Source: Mailhella massiliensis
GTDB lineage: Bacteria > Desulfobacterota > Desulfovibrionia > Desulfovibrionales > Desulfovibrionaceae
Direction: 5' to 3'
DNA: 5,731 bases
NCBI RefSeq assembly: GCF_020741395.1
Contig: NZ_DYZA01000010.1
Span: 1-5,731, forward strand
Part shown: in pieces, positions 1-5,161 of the stretch
Numbering within the stretch: position 1 is the first letter of the stretch
Layout: each line of letters begins with the position of its first letter
Made by a program: the position numbers and the translations under genes
Notes under the pieces: model-generated
The model's database searches: none
What the model saw: the letters and a program-made list of their open reading frames with translations, nothing else
Told to the model about the DNA's origin: nothing

Positions 1-320
1 GCCGGGTTCCCCCGGAGGGAAGGGCGCTTGAGGGACAGCGCTCCCTCGGAAAGCCCGGGGAAGGGGCTTCTTCATCCGTTTGCCGCGCCCGGGCCTTCAG
101 GCAAGCGCCTGCCCTGCCGCGCCCCGGCTTCGGCCTTTCCCCGGGAAATCGGAAGATGCGCCCCGGGGCGGAACATGCGGAAGCTTTCGGGGCCTCTCCC
201 CCTGCCGGCCGCTCCCGGGCCGGGGAAGCGCCGCGCGCTTCGGGCAAAGGCCGGGAATCTGCCGGAACGGGAGGGCTTCCGGGGAAAAGGCAAAGATTTT
301 GTGCGAAGCGGGCGTCTTTT
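1..320. other. GC-rich noncoding stretch without a supported gene
   Basis: Open frames cross this stretch on both strands, but their translations are low-complexity Pro/Gly/Arg/Ala-rich, match no family I know and lack ribosome binding sites, so I regard them as products of high GC content. Visible structure is limited to short inverted repeats: 2-6 with 11-15, and GAGGGA at 30-35 with TCCCTC at 42-47. Neither is followed by a T-tract. The left end may be the tail of an intergenic region whose gene lies outside the window. Confidence 0.6.
14..29 (+). repeat. 16-nt dispersed direct repeat, copy 1
   Basis: The sequence GGAGGGAAGGGCGCTT occurs here and again, identically and in the same orientation, at 5031-5046. 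An 8-nt block, CGGAAAGC, also follows both copies at nearly equal distance (47-54 here, 5065-5072 in the other). Both copies are in noncoding DNA. It could be a remnant of a dispersed intergenic repeat or a chance match favoured by GC-rich composition. Confidence 0.45.
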
Positions 321-323
321 TGC

Positions 324-352
324 TTGCCAAAGCAAGAGAATCGAGTCATATT
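324..352 (+). promoter_or_regulatory. Sigma70-type promoter of the tRNA gene
   Basis: The -35 box is TTGCCA (324-329), five of six matches to consensus. A 17-nt spacer separates it from a -10 box CATATT (347-352), four of six. The predicted transcription start near 359 lies just upstream of the mature tRNA 5' end at 362. A small inverted repeat, CTTGC 323-327 with GCAAG 332-336, overlaps the -35 box; its meaning is unknown. Confidence 0.6.
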
Positions 353-361
353 CCCGCTGTT

Positions 362-437
362 GGACCCGTAGCTCAGTTGGTAGAGCCCCCGGCTCATAAC
401 CGGATTGTCGTAGGTTCGAGGCCTGCCGGGTCCACCA
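362..437 (+). tRNA. tRNA with anticodon CAT, probably elongator tRNA-Met
   Basis: The full cloverleaf can be drawn. The acceptor stem pairs GGACCCG (362-368) with CGGGTCC (427-433). The D arm is GCTC/GAGC around AGTTGGTA, the anticodon loop is CTCATAA, and the T stem GTAGG/CCTGC closes a TTCGAGG loop. The discriminator A434 is followed by an encoded CCA at 435-437. The first acceptor pair is G-C, unlike the mismatched first pair of bacterial initiator tRNA, so this is not the initiator. A CAT anticodon could also belong to tRNA-Ile2, in which C34 becomes lysidine. The overall resemblance to elongator Met tRNA (CGTAGCTCAGTTGG 5' part) makes Met more likely. The outermost anticodon-stem pair is a C·A mismatch, leaving four Watson-Crick pairs. 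Confidence 0.93.
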
Positions 438-442
438 CCCTG

Positions 443-486
443 AAAAAAAAGGACGGATGGGGATATTCCCTGTCCGTCCTTTTTTT
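443..486. terminator. Bidirectional intrinsic terminator between tRNA and Fe-S protein gene
   Basis: AGGACGGA (450-457) pairs with TCCGTCCT (473-480). The stem continues through two G·T wobbles and GGGA/TCCC to a three-base loop (464-466), giving about 14 pairs. Seven T residues (480-486) follow on the plus strand. Eight A residues (443-450) precede the stem and act as a U-tract for minus-strand transcription. It therefore ends both the tRNA transcript and the convergent gene that stops at 566. Confidence 0.9.
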
Positions 487-501
487 GTGTCGTCACAACG
501 C

Positions 502-535
502 CCGGGGCGGCGCCCCGGCGCACGCTTCTGCGCCG
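502..535 (-). other. Two overlapping GC-rich hairpins in the 3' UTR of the Fe-S gene
   Basis: CCGGGGC (502-508) pairs perfectly with GCCCCGG (512-518) over a 3-nt loop. CGGCGCA (516-522) pairs perfectly with TGCGCCG (529-535) over a 6-nt loop. The stems share 516-518, so they exclude each other in full form. They lie between the stop codon at 566 and the terminator and have no U-tract of their own. They may protect the mRNA 3' end or simply reflect high GC. Confidence 0.4.
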
Positions 536-565
536 TGCTGCAGCCGCCGGGCAAAGCTGAGGGCC

Positions 566-1834
566 TCAGAGTTTCTCGCAGATTTTTTCGATGAAGCGCG
601 ACTTGAGCTGCTTCTGCGCCAGGGAGCGCTTCACGGCGGGCATTTTCAGGATGGAGCCGAGCACGCCCGCAAGCAGGCGATGGCTGAAGAGCATGCGGTT
701 GTCGAAGATGAGGTTCTGGAGGTTGCCGCGCTCCGTGGCCATGACTACGGCGCGGTGCGTGGTGTTGAGAGGCGTGATGGTGCGTTCCGGCCGGGGTACG
801 AGGGTCACGGCCCCCTTGGTGCAGCCGCGGGTGCACACGCCGCAGCCGAGGCACAGCTCGGCGTTGAAGTCTATGCGGCGCGTGCCGTCTTCGTTGCGCA
901 CCATGGTCAGGGCGTTCACAGGGCACAGGTCGACGCAGCGGCCGCACTTCACGCAGGCGGATTCATCCATGTGCATGATGAAGTTGGAGTGTATGGTCTG
1001 CGTCATCTGGAAGCGCTTCACCGCGCCGAGGGCCTCGCAGCAGCAGCCGCAGCAGTTGCAGATGAAGTTCACGCCTTCGCGCACGTTTTCGCCGAACTGC
1101 ACGAGGTTGTGCTCCCATGCCTGATGCAGAAGCTCGAGGCACTCGCTTTTGCTTACCTCTCTTGCGTGGCCGTGCTTGATGAGGGAATGGGCGGCGGTGT
1201 TGAAAGTCATGCAGATATCCATGGGCGCGTCGCAGGCCGTGCCGAGGTGCTGCTTCTTGTGGCGGCAGTAGCACATGCTGATGCCGCACTGGGAGGCAGT
1301 TTCAATGACGTGGGTGGAGCGTTCCCAGTCGAGGATTTCCATGGCGTAGGGCTCCTTCACCGTGGGCTCCTGCACGAAGACGCGGCCGAGGCCCGTCTCG
1401 CCGGTGACGAAGAGCTCGCGCATGAAGTCCTCTTCCACGTTGATGTACTGGTGGAAGAGCTCGGCAAGGGTTTTCTGGTCCACGTCCTTTCGCACGCGCA
1501 TCATGGAAAATTCAAAGAAACCGGCCATGGGCGGGGGCAGGCAGTAGCGCTGTTCCCCTTTCACCTCCATATCCACGAGCATGGCGCGGGAGGCGAGATT
1601 GTCGAGAATCTTGTGCGCCTCCGTTTCCGGCATGTTCCAGCGCTTCGCGGCGTCGGATGCGGTGAAGGGCCGTATGGGCATCTGCGCCACAAGGTCGGCC
1701 TCCTTTTCCGTGAAGAGCATTTTGAGGATGGAGTAGAGCGTTTCCGATTCCGGCGCGCCCTGGGGGAAGCGGTTGAGCCGGTCTATCATGCGGCCGTAGG
1801 CGGACTGTTTTTCCAGCATGAGGTGATGTCCCAC
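566..1834 (-). CDS. Multi-cluster 4Fe-4S ferredoxin-type protein with N-terminal winged-helix-like region
   Basis: This is a 422-residue cytoplasmic protein without signal peptide or membrane segments. Residues about 33-90 look like a winged-helix fold (SASD-like helix pairs ending in a LASRAMLVDME strand), so part of it may bind DNA or a partner. A middle Cys block, CYCRH at 188-192 with C201 and C208, precedes a dense block ICNCCGCCC at 258-266. Two ferredoxin motifs CxxCxxCxxxC follow (C294, 297, 300, 304 and C328, 331, 334, 338); the second lacks the usual Pro after its last Cys. The family is known from anaerobes and annotated only as 4Fe-4S binding protein. A role in electron transfer or redox sensing is inference. 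I chose the GTG at 1834 because AAAGGAG (1841-1847) lies six bases upstream. The frame stays open to an ATG at 1972, which lacks a ribosome binding site. A later ATG at 1819 is possible but too far from the Shine-Dalgarno. Confidence 0.88.
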   Translation of the reverse strand: MGHHLMLEKQSAYGRMIDRLNRFPQGAPESETLYSILKMLFTEKEADLVAQMPIRPFTASDAAKRWNMPETEAHKILDNLASRAMLVDMEVKGEQRYCLPPPMAGFFEFSMMRVRKDVDQKTLAELFHQYINVEEDFMRELFVTGETGLGRVFVQEPTVKEPYAMEILDWERSTHVIETASQCGISMCYCRHKKQHLGTACDAPMDICMTFNTAAHSLIKHGHAREVSKSECLELLHQAWEHNLVQFGENVREGVNFICNCCGCCCEALGAVKRFQMTQTIHSNFIMHMDESACVKCGRCVDLCPVNALTMVRNEDGTRRIDFNAELCLGCGVCTRGCTKGAVTLVPRPERTITPLNTTHRAVVMATERGNLQNLIFDNRMLFSHRLLAGVLGSILKMPAVKRSLAQKQLKSRFIEKICEKL

Positions 1835-1905
1835 AAAAGTCTCCTTTGCGTCTGCGGATAAAGGAAAATCATGGCCATGAGCGCATATCGTCGGGGAAGG
1901 GAGCG

Positions 1906-1919
1906 TGATGATCTCATCA
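1906..1919. promoter_or_regulatory. Perfect 14-bp palindrome in the Fe-S gene leader, candidate operator
   Basis: TGATGA and TCATCA flank a 2-bp centre with no mismatch, about 70-80 bp downstream of the predicted transcription start and about 75 bp upstream of the GTG. Perfect dyads of this size are typical of binding sites for dimeric regulators, and a site inside the transcribed leader would suit a roadblock repressor. It does not match the FNR half-site spacing or another consensus I can name. A chance palindrome remains possible. Confidence 0.35.
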
Positions 1920-1994
1920 TTCTCATGAAGAAAGAGGGGGGAGACTGCATGCGCCCTGCATCGCAGCGGCATAAGGCCATGGCATGACAGGGCT

Positions 1995-2022
1995 ATTGTA
2001 GCGCGTTGCAGAGAAACATCAA
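1995..2022 (-). promoter_or_regulatory. Sigma70-type promoter of the Fe-S protein gene
   Basis: On the minus strand, a -35 box TTGATG (2022-2017) and a -10 box TACAAT (2000-1995, five of six matches) are separated by 16 nt. The transcription start is expected near 1988, giving a leader of about 153 nt before the GTG at 1834. The site lies after the terminator of the zinc operon, so the Fe-S gene appears to be an independent transcription unit. Confidence 0.6.
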
Positions 2023-2087
2023 GGACGTTGCGGGAGGGAGCGGGAAAGACGCATGAAGGATGCGCCCCTTCCCTGCCGGGAGGGCGG

Positions 2088-2122
2088 AAAAAAGCCCCGC
2101 CGGAGAAGGCCCGGCGGGGCTT
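2088..2122 (-). terminator. Intrinsic terminator of the zinc-uptake operon
   Basis: The arms 2092-2103 and 2111-2122 form a perfect 12-bp GC-rich stem (AAGCCCCGCCGG and its complement) around a 7-nt loop. The A-run 2088-2093 gives six U residues at the 3' side on the minus strand. The hairpin begins 25 nt after the znuB stop codon. Confidence 0.93.
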
Positions 2123-2147
2123 GCGGGAAGGCTTCCTGCACGGCTGT

Positions 2148-3011
2148 TCAGGACTGGCGTTCGTTGCGCACGGCGGCGGCGACGACGCTCACAAGGAACC
2201 AGAGGCAGGACACGAGAATGATGGTTGCACCCGTGGCCGTGCCCATCCAGGGCTGCACGGAGAGGGCGAGCCCGGCCACGGCGGAGCTTGTGCCCACGAG
2301 AACGGCCCACCAGAACATGCCCCCGGCGCTTCTTGCGAAGTTGCGTGCCGAGGCGGCGGGCACGGTGAGCATGGCGGTGACGAGCAGCACGCCCACGCCC
2401 CACACGGAGAACATGACTACAAGCGCGAGCAGGGCGGCGAAGAGGTATTCAAACAGCGCCACGGGCACGCGGTGCGCCCGGGCGATGATGCCGCTTGTGC
2501 CCGCGTAGAGCAGGCGGTTGAACGCCGCGATTTCAAAGATCACGAAAAGAAGGAACAGGGCGCAGAGCCAGGCTATGTCCGTTTCCGTCATGGTGAGTAT
2601 GTCGCCGTAGAGGAACTGTTGCAGGTCGCGGGCTATGGTGTTGTTGCGGCTGACCACGGCAAGGCCCCCGGCCACCACGGCGGAAAAGACCACGCCTATG
2701 ACGGTATCCGAGGGAAGGGCGCTGAAACGCTGCATGAACATGATGAGAAGCCCCACGGCAAGGCCGAACAGGGGCATGGAAAGGTGCGGGTCCACCCCGA
2801 GGATGAGCCCGGCGGCCACACCCGCGAAGGCGGAATGTCCCACCGCGTCGGAAAAGAAGGCCATGCGGTAATGCACCACCTGTACGCCGAGGGCCGCCGT
2901 CATGGGCGCGAGCAGCACGAGGGCCACGAGGGCCTGCTGCATGAAACGCATGTCCATGCCGTCCAGCGGGAAGTGGGAGGCCAGGGAAAAAAGCCACGAA
3001 AGGTCAGGCAT
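2148..3011 (-). CDS. znuB: Zinc ABC transporter permease ZnuB
   Basis: A 287-residue integral inner-membrane protein of the ABC-3 (ZnuB/TroC) family, near the usual family length. It forms the channel through which zinc passes from the binding protein to the cytoplasm. Hydrophobic segments occur at about 24-45, 59-72, 80-93, 104-120, 146-165, 187-214, 232-251 and 260-281. Family hallmarks are visible: the DAVGHSAFAGVAAG stretch (55-68), which follows FF, the YGDIL element (135-139), and the VGVLLVTAMLTVPAA stretch (206-220). The ATG at 3011 has AAGGAG seven bases upstream. It overlaps the end of znuC by 8 nt (ATGCCTGA), indicating translational coupling. It is the last gene of the operon. A manganese or iron permease of the same family cannot be excluded from this sequence alone, but the partner proteins are His-rich. 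Confidence 0.93.
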   Translation of the reverse strand: MPDLSWLFSLASHFPLDGMDMRFMQQALVALVLLAPMTAALGVQVVHYRMAFFSDAVGHSAFAGVAAGLILGVDPHLSMPLFGLAVGLLIMFMQRFSALPSDTVIGVVFSAVVAGGLAVVSRNNTIARDLQQFLYGDILTMTETDIAWLCALFLLFVIFEIAAFNRLLYAGTSGIIARAHRVPVALFEYLFAALLALVVMFSVWGVGVLLVTAMLTVPAASARNFARSAGGMFWWAVLVGTSSAVAGLALSVQPWMGTATGATIILVSCLWFLVSVVAAAVRNERQS

Positions 3012-3792
3012 GGCGATGCTCCTTTCCGGCGCTGTGATCATGGCCGGGCATGGCGTGGGTGTGATCCTGCGCGCAGATGAGGCCCATGTGCATGCCGAAC
3101 AGGGCCTGGAGCACGTCACCGTTGAGCACCTTGTCCGGCGGCCCCTGGGCAATGACGCGGCGCTTCAGGCAGATGACGCAGGTGGCGTGATGGGCCACCA
3201 TGCCGAGGTCGTGGCTCACCATGATCTGGGTGAATTTCTGGGTGCGGCGCAGGTCGTCCAGAAGCTCGCAGAACAGGCGTCCGCCCTCGAAATCCACACC
3301 TGCCGAAGGTTCGTCCAGCACGAGAAGCTCGGGCTTCTGCTGGAGAGCCAGGGCAAGGAGCACGCGCTGCATCTCCCCGCCGGAAAGGGTGCCCACGCGG
3401 CGCCGCATGAGGTGGGCGGCGTGCACTTCGTCAAGAAGGGCCAGGGCCTTTTCTTTCGCCCTTCGGGAAATACCGAGCCAGAGCGGGCGCTTCTGCACGC
3501 CCATGGTGAGAAATTCCGCCACGGTGAAGGGCATGCCCCGGTCGAGGATGAGCTTCTGCGGTACATAGCCTATGCGCAGTCCTCGGCCGCCGCTGAGGGT
3601 GATGCGGCCCCGGTAGTGCACCTCGCCGAGAAGTGCAAGCAGAAGCGTAGTCTTGCCCGCGCCGTTGGGCCCGATGAGCACGGTGCAGCTGCCCTTCGGC
3701 ACGGCGGCGTTCACCTGATCGAGAATGTTCAGCCCGCTCCTGGTCACGCTCACATGGTCGAACACAATGGCGGGGCTTTCAGTATGTTCCAA
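3004..3792 (-). CDS. znuC: Zinc ABC transporter ATP-binding protein ZnuC, TTG start
   Basis: A 262-residue cytoplasmic ATPase that powers zinc uptake through ZnuB. All ABC motifs are intact: Walker A GPNGAGKT (41-48), Q-loop Gln79 in VPQK, signature LSGGE (136-140), Walker B LLVLDEP (156-162), D-loop SAGVD (163-167) and H-loop His194 in VSHD. The C-terminal tail after about residue 233 is His-rich (H235, 244, 246, 251, 253, 259, 261), a feature seen in some ZnuC proteins and consistent with zinc. I prefer the TTG at 3792, since GGAG (3803-3800) lies seven bases upstream and the conserved domain (AIVFDHVSV) begins soon after. An ATG at 3831 gives 13 more residues but has no ribosome binding site and would lie 53 nt inside znuA. 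The chosen start overlaps znuA by 14 nt. Confidence 0.93.
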   Translation of the reverse strand: MEHTESPAIVFDHVSVTRSGLNILDQVNAAVPKGSCTVLIGPNGAGKTTLLLALLGEVHYRGRITLSGGRGLRIGYVPQKLILDRGMPFTVAEFLTMGVQKRPLWLGISRRAKEKALALLDEVHAAHLMRRRVGTLSGGEMQRVLLALALQQKPELLVLDEPSAGVDFEGGRLFCELLDDLRRTQKFTQIMVSHDLGMVAHHATCVICLKRRVIAQGPPDKVLNGDVLQALFGMHMGLICAQDHTHAMPGHDHSAGKEHRHA

Positions 3793-4684
3793 GGGCGTTC
3801 TCCAGGATGCGCAGGTTTTCGCGCATGACATGTTCGTAGTAGTCCGGCGAGGCGTCTTCCGGGCCGCCCGCCGCCGGGTCGAGGGTAAGGCAGGCTATGC
3901 CCGTTTCCGCAGCCAGGGCCTTTCCCGTGCGGTCGGGGTACTGCGGTTCCGTGATCACGGCGGCCGTGCCCTTTTCGCGGATGATCTGCACGAGGTTCAG
4001 CATGTCCCTCGCGGAGGGCTCCTGCCCTTCGCTTTCGCGGATCACGCCGTCCACGCGAAGGCCCATGTCGCGGGCGAGATAGCCGAAGATATCGTGCTGC
4101 ACGAGCACGCCCCTGCCCGCCATGCGTGCACCCGCCTCCCGGCAGGCTTCGGCAAGTTTTGCGTAGCGCTCCGCCGTGCGCCGGCCCCCTTCCTCATACA
4201 GGGCCGCGTTTGCAGGATCCAGGCCTGCAAGCTGCTTTGCCAGGGAAAGGGCCATGCGCTCCATCATGGCCGGGCTTGCGAAGATATGCGGGTTCACGCC
4301 GTGATGATGAGGGCCGCCTTCCCCCTCTTCGCGGATGAGGCCGTCCAGGCCCCGGGAAAGGTCGATGATACAGGAGCCTTCCTTCATGAGCTTTCCGGCG
4401 CGGCCTTCCTCGCCGAGAAAGCTTTCCAGCCCCAGGCCGTTGACGACGAGCACGTCCGCCCGGGCGAGGGCGCGCCTGTCCTGCACCGTCATGGCGTAGT
4501 CGTGAGGGCAGCCCGTGCCGGGAGGCAGGAGCAGGGAAAGGTTCACTCCAGGCACGTCGCGCGCCACCTCCCGAAGAAGGAGCCATACCGGGAATACCGA
4601 GGCCGTTATCTCCCGTGCGGCGGCTCCCGCCGGGGAGGCGAGAGCGAGAACGAGGCAGACAAGAAAGGTAAAGAATGTTTTCAT
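3779..4684 (-). CDS. znuA: Periplasmic zinc-binding protein ZnuA (cluster A-I/SBP_bac_9)
   Basis: A 301-residue secreted substrate-binding protein that captures Zn(II) for the ZnuBC transporter. The N-terminus MKTFF plus a hydrophobic core and an Ala-rich end (about 17-23) is a Sec signal peptide; there is no lipobox Cys, so the mature protein should be soluble. Likely zinc ligands, by family position, are His61 in CPHDY, His133 in NPHIF and His197 in VQHDIFGYL, with an acidic residue near Asp269 (LTLDP). A short His-rich loop, HHH at 126-128, precedes His133; it is shorter than the long loop of enterobacterial ZnuA. NGLGLESFL (82-90) is also a family signature. It is the first gene of the operon. 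The ATG at 4684 has AGGA six bases upstream, and that Shine-Dalgarno lies within an inverted repeat. Cysteine 59 next to the first ligand region is notable. Other metals are possible but less likely. Confidence 0.93.
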   Translation of the reverse strand: MKTFFTFLVCLVLALASPAGAAAREITASVFPVWLLLREVARDVPGVNLSLLLPPGTGCPHDYAMTVQDRRALARADVLVVNGLGLESFLGEEGRAGKLMKEGSCIIDLSRGLDGLIREEGEGGPHHHGVNPHIFASPAMMERMALSLAKQLAGLDPANAALYEEGGRRTAERYAKLAEACREAGARMAGRGVLVQHDIFGYLARDMGLRVDGVIRESEGQEPSARDMLNLVQIIREKGTAAVITEPQYPDRTGKALAAETGIACLTLDPAAGGPEDASPDYYEHVMRENLRILENALGTY

Positions 4685-4688
4685 GCGC

Positions 4689-4703
4689 TATCCTGAAAGG
4701 ATA
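4689..4703 (-). promoter_or_regulatory. Hairpin or palindrome covering the znuA ribosome binding site
   Basis: TATCCT (4689-4694) and AGGATA (4698-4703) are perfect complements around GAA. In the znuA mRNA the 3' arm is AGGATA, which contains the Shine-Dalgarno AGGA, so the 6-bp stem with a 3-nt loop could hide it. Alternatively, the 15-bp dyad could be a protein operator. The start codon follows five bases after the arm. Confidence 0.4.
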
Positions 4704-4770
4704 AGGTTGCTGCGGCGAAAGGGCGGCCGCCCCGTCTGCGGCGCGGCCGGACAGACAGGAGAGCTTTAAC

Positions 4771-4795
4771 CGGCGAATATGTCAAGTCTTTGCCG
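4771..4795. promoter_or_regulatory. Candidate znuA operator/promoter region
   Basis: CGGCGAA (4771-4777) and TTTGCCG (4789-4795) form an inverted repeat with one mismatch and an 11-bp centre. The 25-bp dyad covers a perfect minus-strand -35 hexamer TTGACA (4785-4780). Zinc uptake operons are usually repressed by Zur in zinc sufficiency, and a dyad over a promoter element is where such a site would be. The sequence does not resemble the enterobacterial Zur box that I know, and no good -10 box accompanies the hexamer. Tentative. Confidence 0.25.
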
Positions 4796-4950
4796 TGGAA
4801 TACGAAACGGGCATCTCCGGGCGGAGGCGGAAGGCCCGGGAAGCCGGAGGAGAAGGGGAGCCTCCTCTCCGGCGGGGACGCCGCGTTTTCCGGAGGGCGG
4901 CCGGAATAGGGCTTTGATGAATGTCTTTACATGAAGGGGGCGTGAAGGCA

Positions 4951-4979
4951 TTGACGGAGAAAATCATAAGTGCTCTATT
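4951..4979 (+). promoter_or_regulatory. Sigma70-type promoter of the YfbM-like gene
   Basis: A -35 box TTGACG (4951-4956, five of six) and a -10 box TCTATT (4974-4979, four of six) are separated by exactly 17 nt in a locally AT-rich stretch. The expected start is near 4986, giving a leader of about 175 nt before the ATG at 5162. Confidence 0.55.
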
Positions 4980-4985
4980 GAACAT

Positions 4986-5161
4986 ACTAGGAATGGGAAA
5001 GCGAAGCTTCCGGGCGTTCCGCATGAGGCGGGAGGGAAGGGCGCTTATGCATCCGCCGCCGCAGCGGAAAGCGGAGCGGCCGGCGGCAACATGCAGACCA
5101 TGCGTTCCGACGGGACAGGCGTTCCTGCATGGGGGCACGGTTCAGGATAAGGAGAACAGGT
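4986..5161 (+). other. Long structured leader of the YfbM-like gene
   Basis: The leader contains two inverted repeats: GCCGCCG (5055-5061) with CGGCGGC (5081-5087), and CATGCAG (5090-5096) with CTGCATG (5125-5131). It also has three direct copies of GCGTTCC (5014-5020, 5102-5108, 5119-5125). The Shine-Dalgarno AAGGAG (5149-5154) follows and is unpaired in these structures. No T-tract suggests an attenuator, and I recognise no riboswitch class. Confidence 0.35.
5031..5046 (+). repeat. 16-nt dispersed direct repeat, copy 2
   Basis: This copy is identical to 14-29. It sits in the leader of the YfbM-like gene, 115 nt before the start codon. CGGAAAGC at 5065-5072 follows as it does copy 1, with a spacing difference of one base. 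Confidence 0.45.

Larger units (their letters stand above)
1835..2087. other. Intergenic region and leader upstream of the Fe-S protein gene
   Basis: No separate gene is supported here. Read on the minus strand, it holds the promoter at 1995-2022, a leader of about 150 nt and the Shine-Dalgarno of the GTG start. Two perfect palindromes lie in the leader: TGATGATCTCATCA (1906-1919) and CATGGCCATG (1870-1879). A 5-bp hairpin CGCAT/ATGCG is at 2050-2064. Two short open frames starting at 1980 and 1972 on the minus strand run through the leader, but neither has a ribosome binding site. Confidence 0.6.
4685..5161. other. Divergent intergenic region between znuA and the YfbM-like gene
   Basis: This 477-nt region has no supported gene. 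The left part should hold the znuA promoter on the minus strand. A consensus -35 hexamer TTGACA occurs there at 4785-4780, but I see no good -10 box at proper spacing. The middle, 4800-4910, is GC-rich, with a 7-bp stem (GCCGGAG 4843-4849 with CTCCGGC 4867-4873). The right part has an AT-rich plus-strand promoter (4951-4979) and a leader. An open frame at 4921-5196 (91 codons) crosses the promoter and leader, has no ribosome binding site and matches nothing I know. Confidence 0.6.

Noticed and set aside
72..947. 291-codon minus-strand open frame at the left end
   Set aside because: It includes the reverse complement of the tRNA and the terminator and overlaps the Fe-S gene in another frame, and its translation is Arg/Pro-rich. 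It is not a gene.
80..1861. 593-codon plus-strand open frame antisense to the Fe-S gene
   Set aside because: It runs through the tRNA and terminator, its translation is His/Ala/Gly/Val-rich with no family resemblance, and the minus-strand frame shows clear Cys motifs. It is an antisense shadow of a GC-rich gene.
1906..1919. FNR/CRP-type site
   Set aside because: The palindrome TGATGATCTCATCA does not have the TTGAT-N4-ATCAA arrangement, so I leave the regulator unnamed.
2028..3080. 350-codon plus-strand open frame opposite znuB
   Set aside because: The translation is His/Gly/Glu-rich and low in hydrophobic residues, typical of antisense to a membrane protein gene. No ribosome binding site was seen.
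2902..4696. Two long plus-strand open frames (308 and 323 codons) opposite znuC and znuA
   Set aside because: They are antisense to genes with complete ABC and zinc-binding motifs and match no known family.
4843..4889. Hairpin followed by TTTT that resembles a plus-strand terminator
   Set aside because: The stem 4843-4849/4867-4873 is 13 nt away from the short TTTT run, and no plus-strand gene ends upstream of it.
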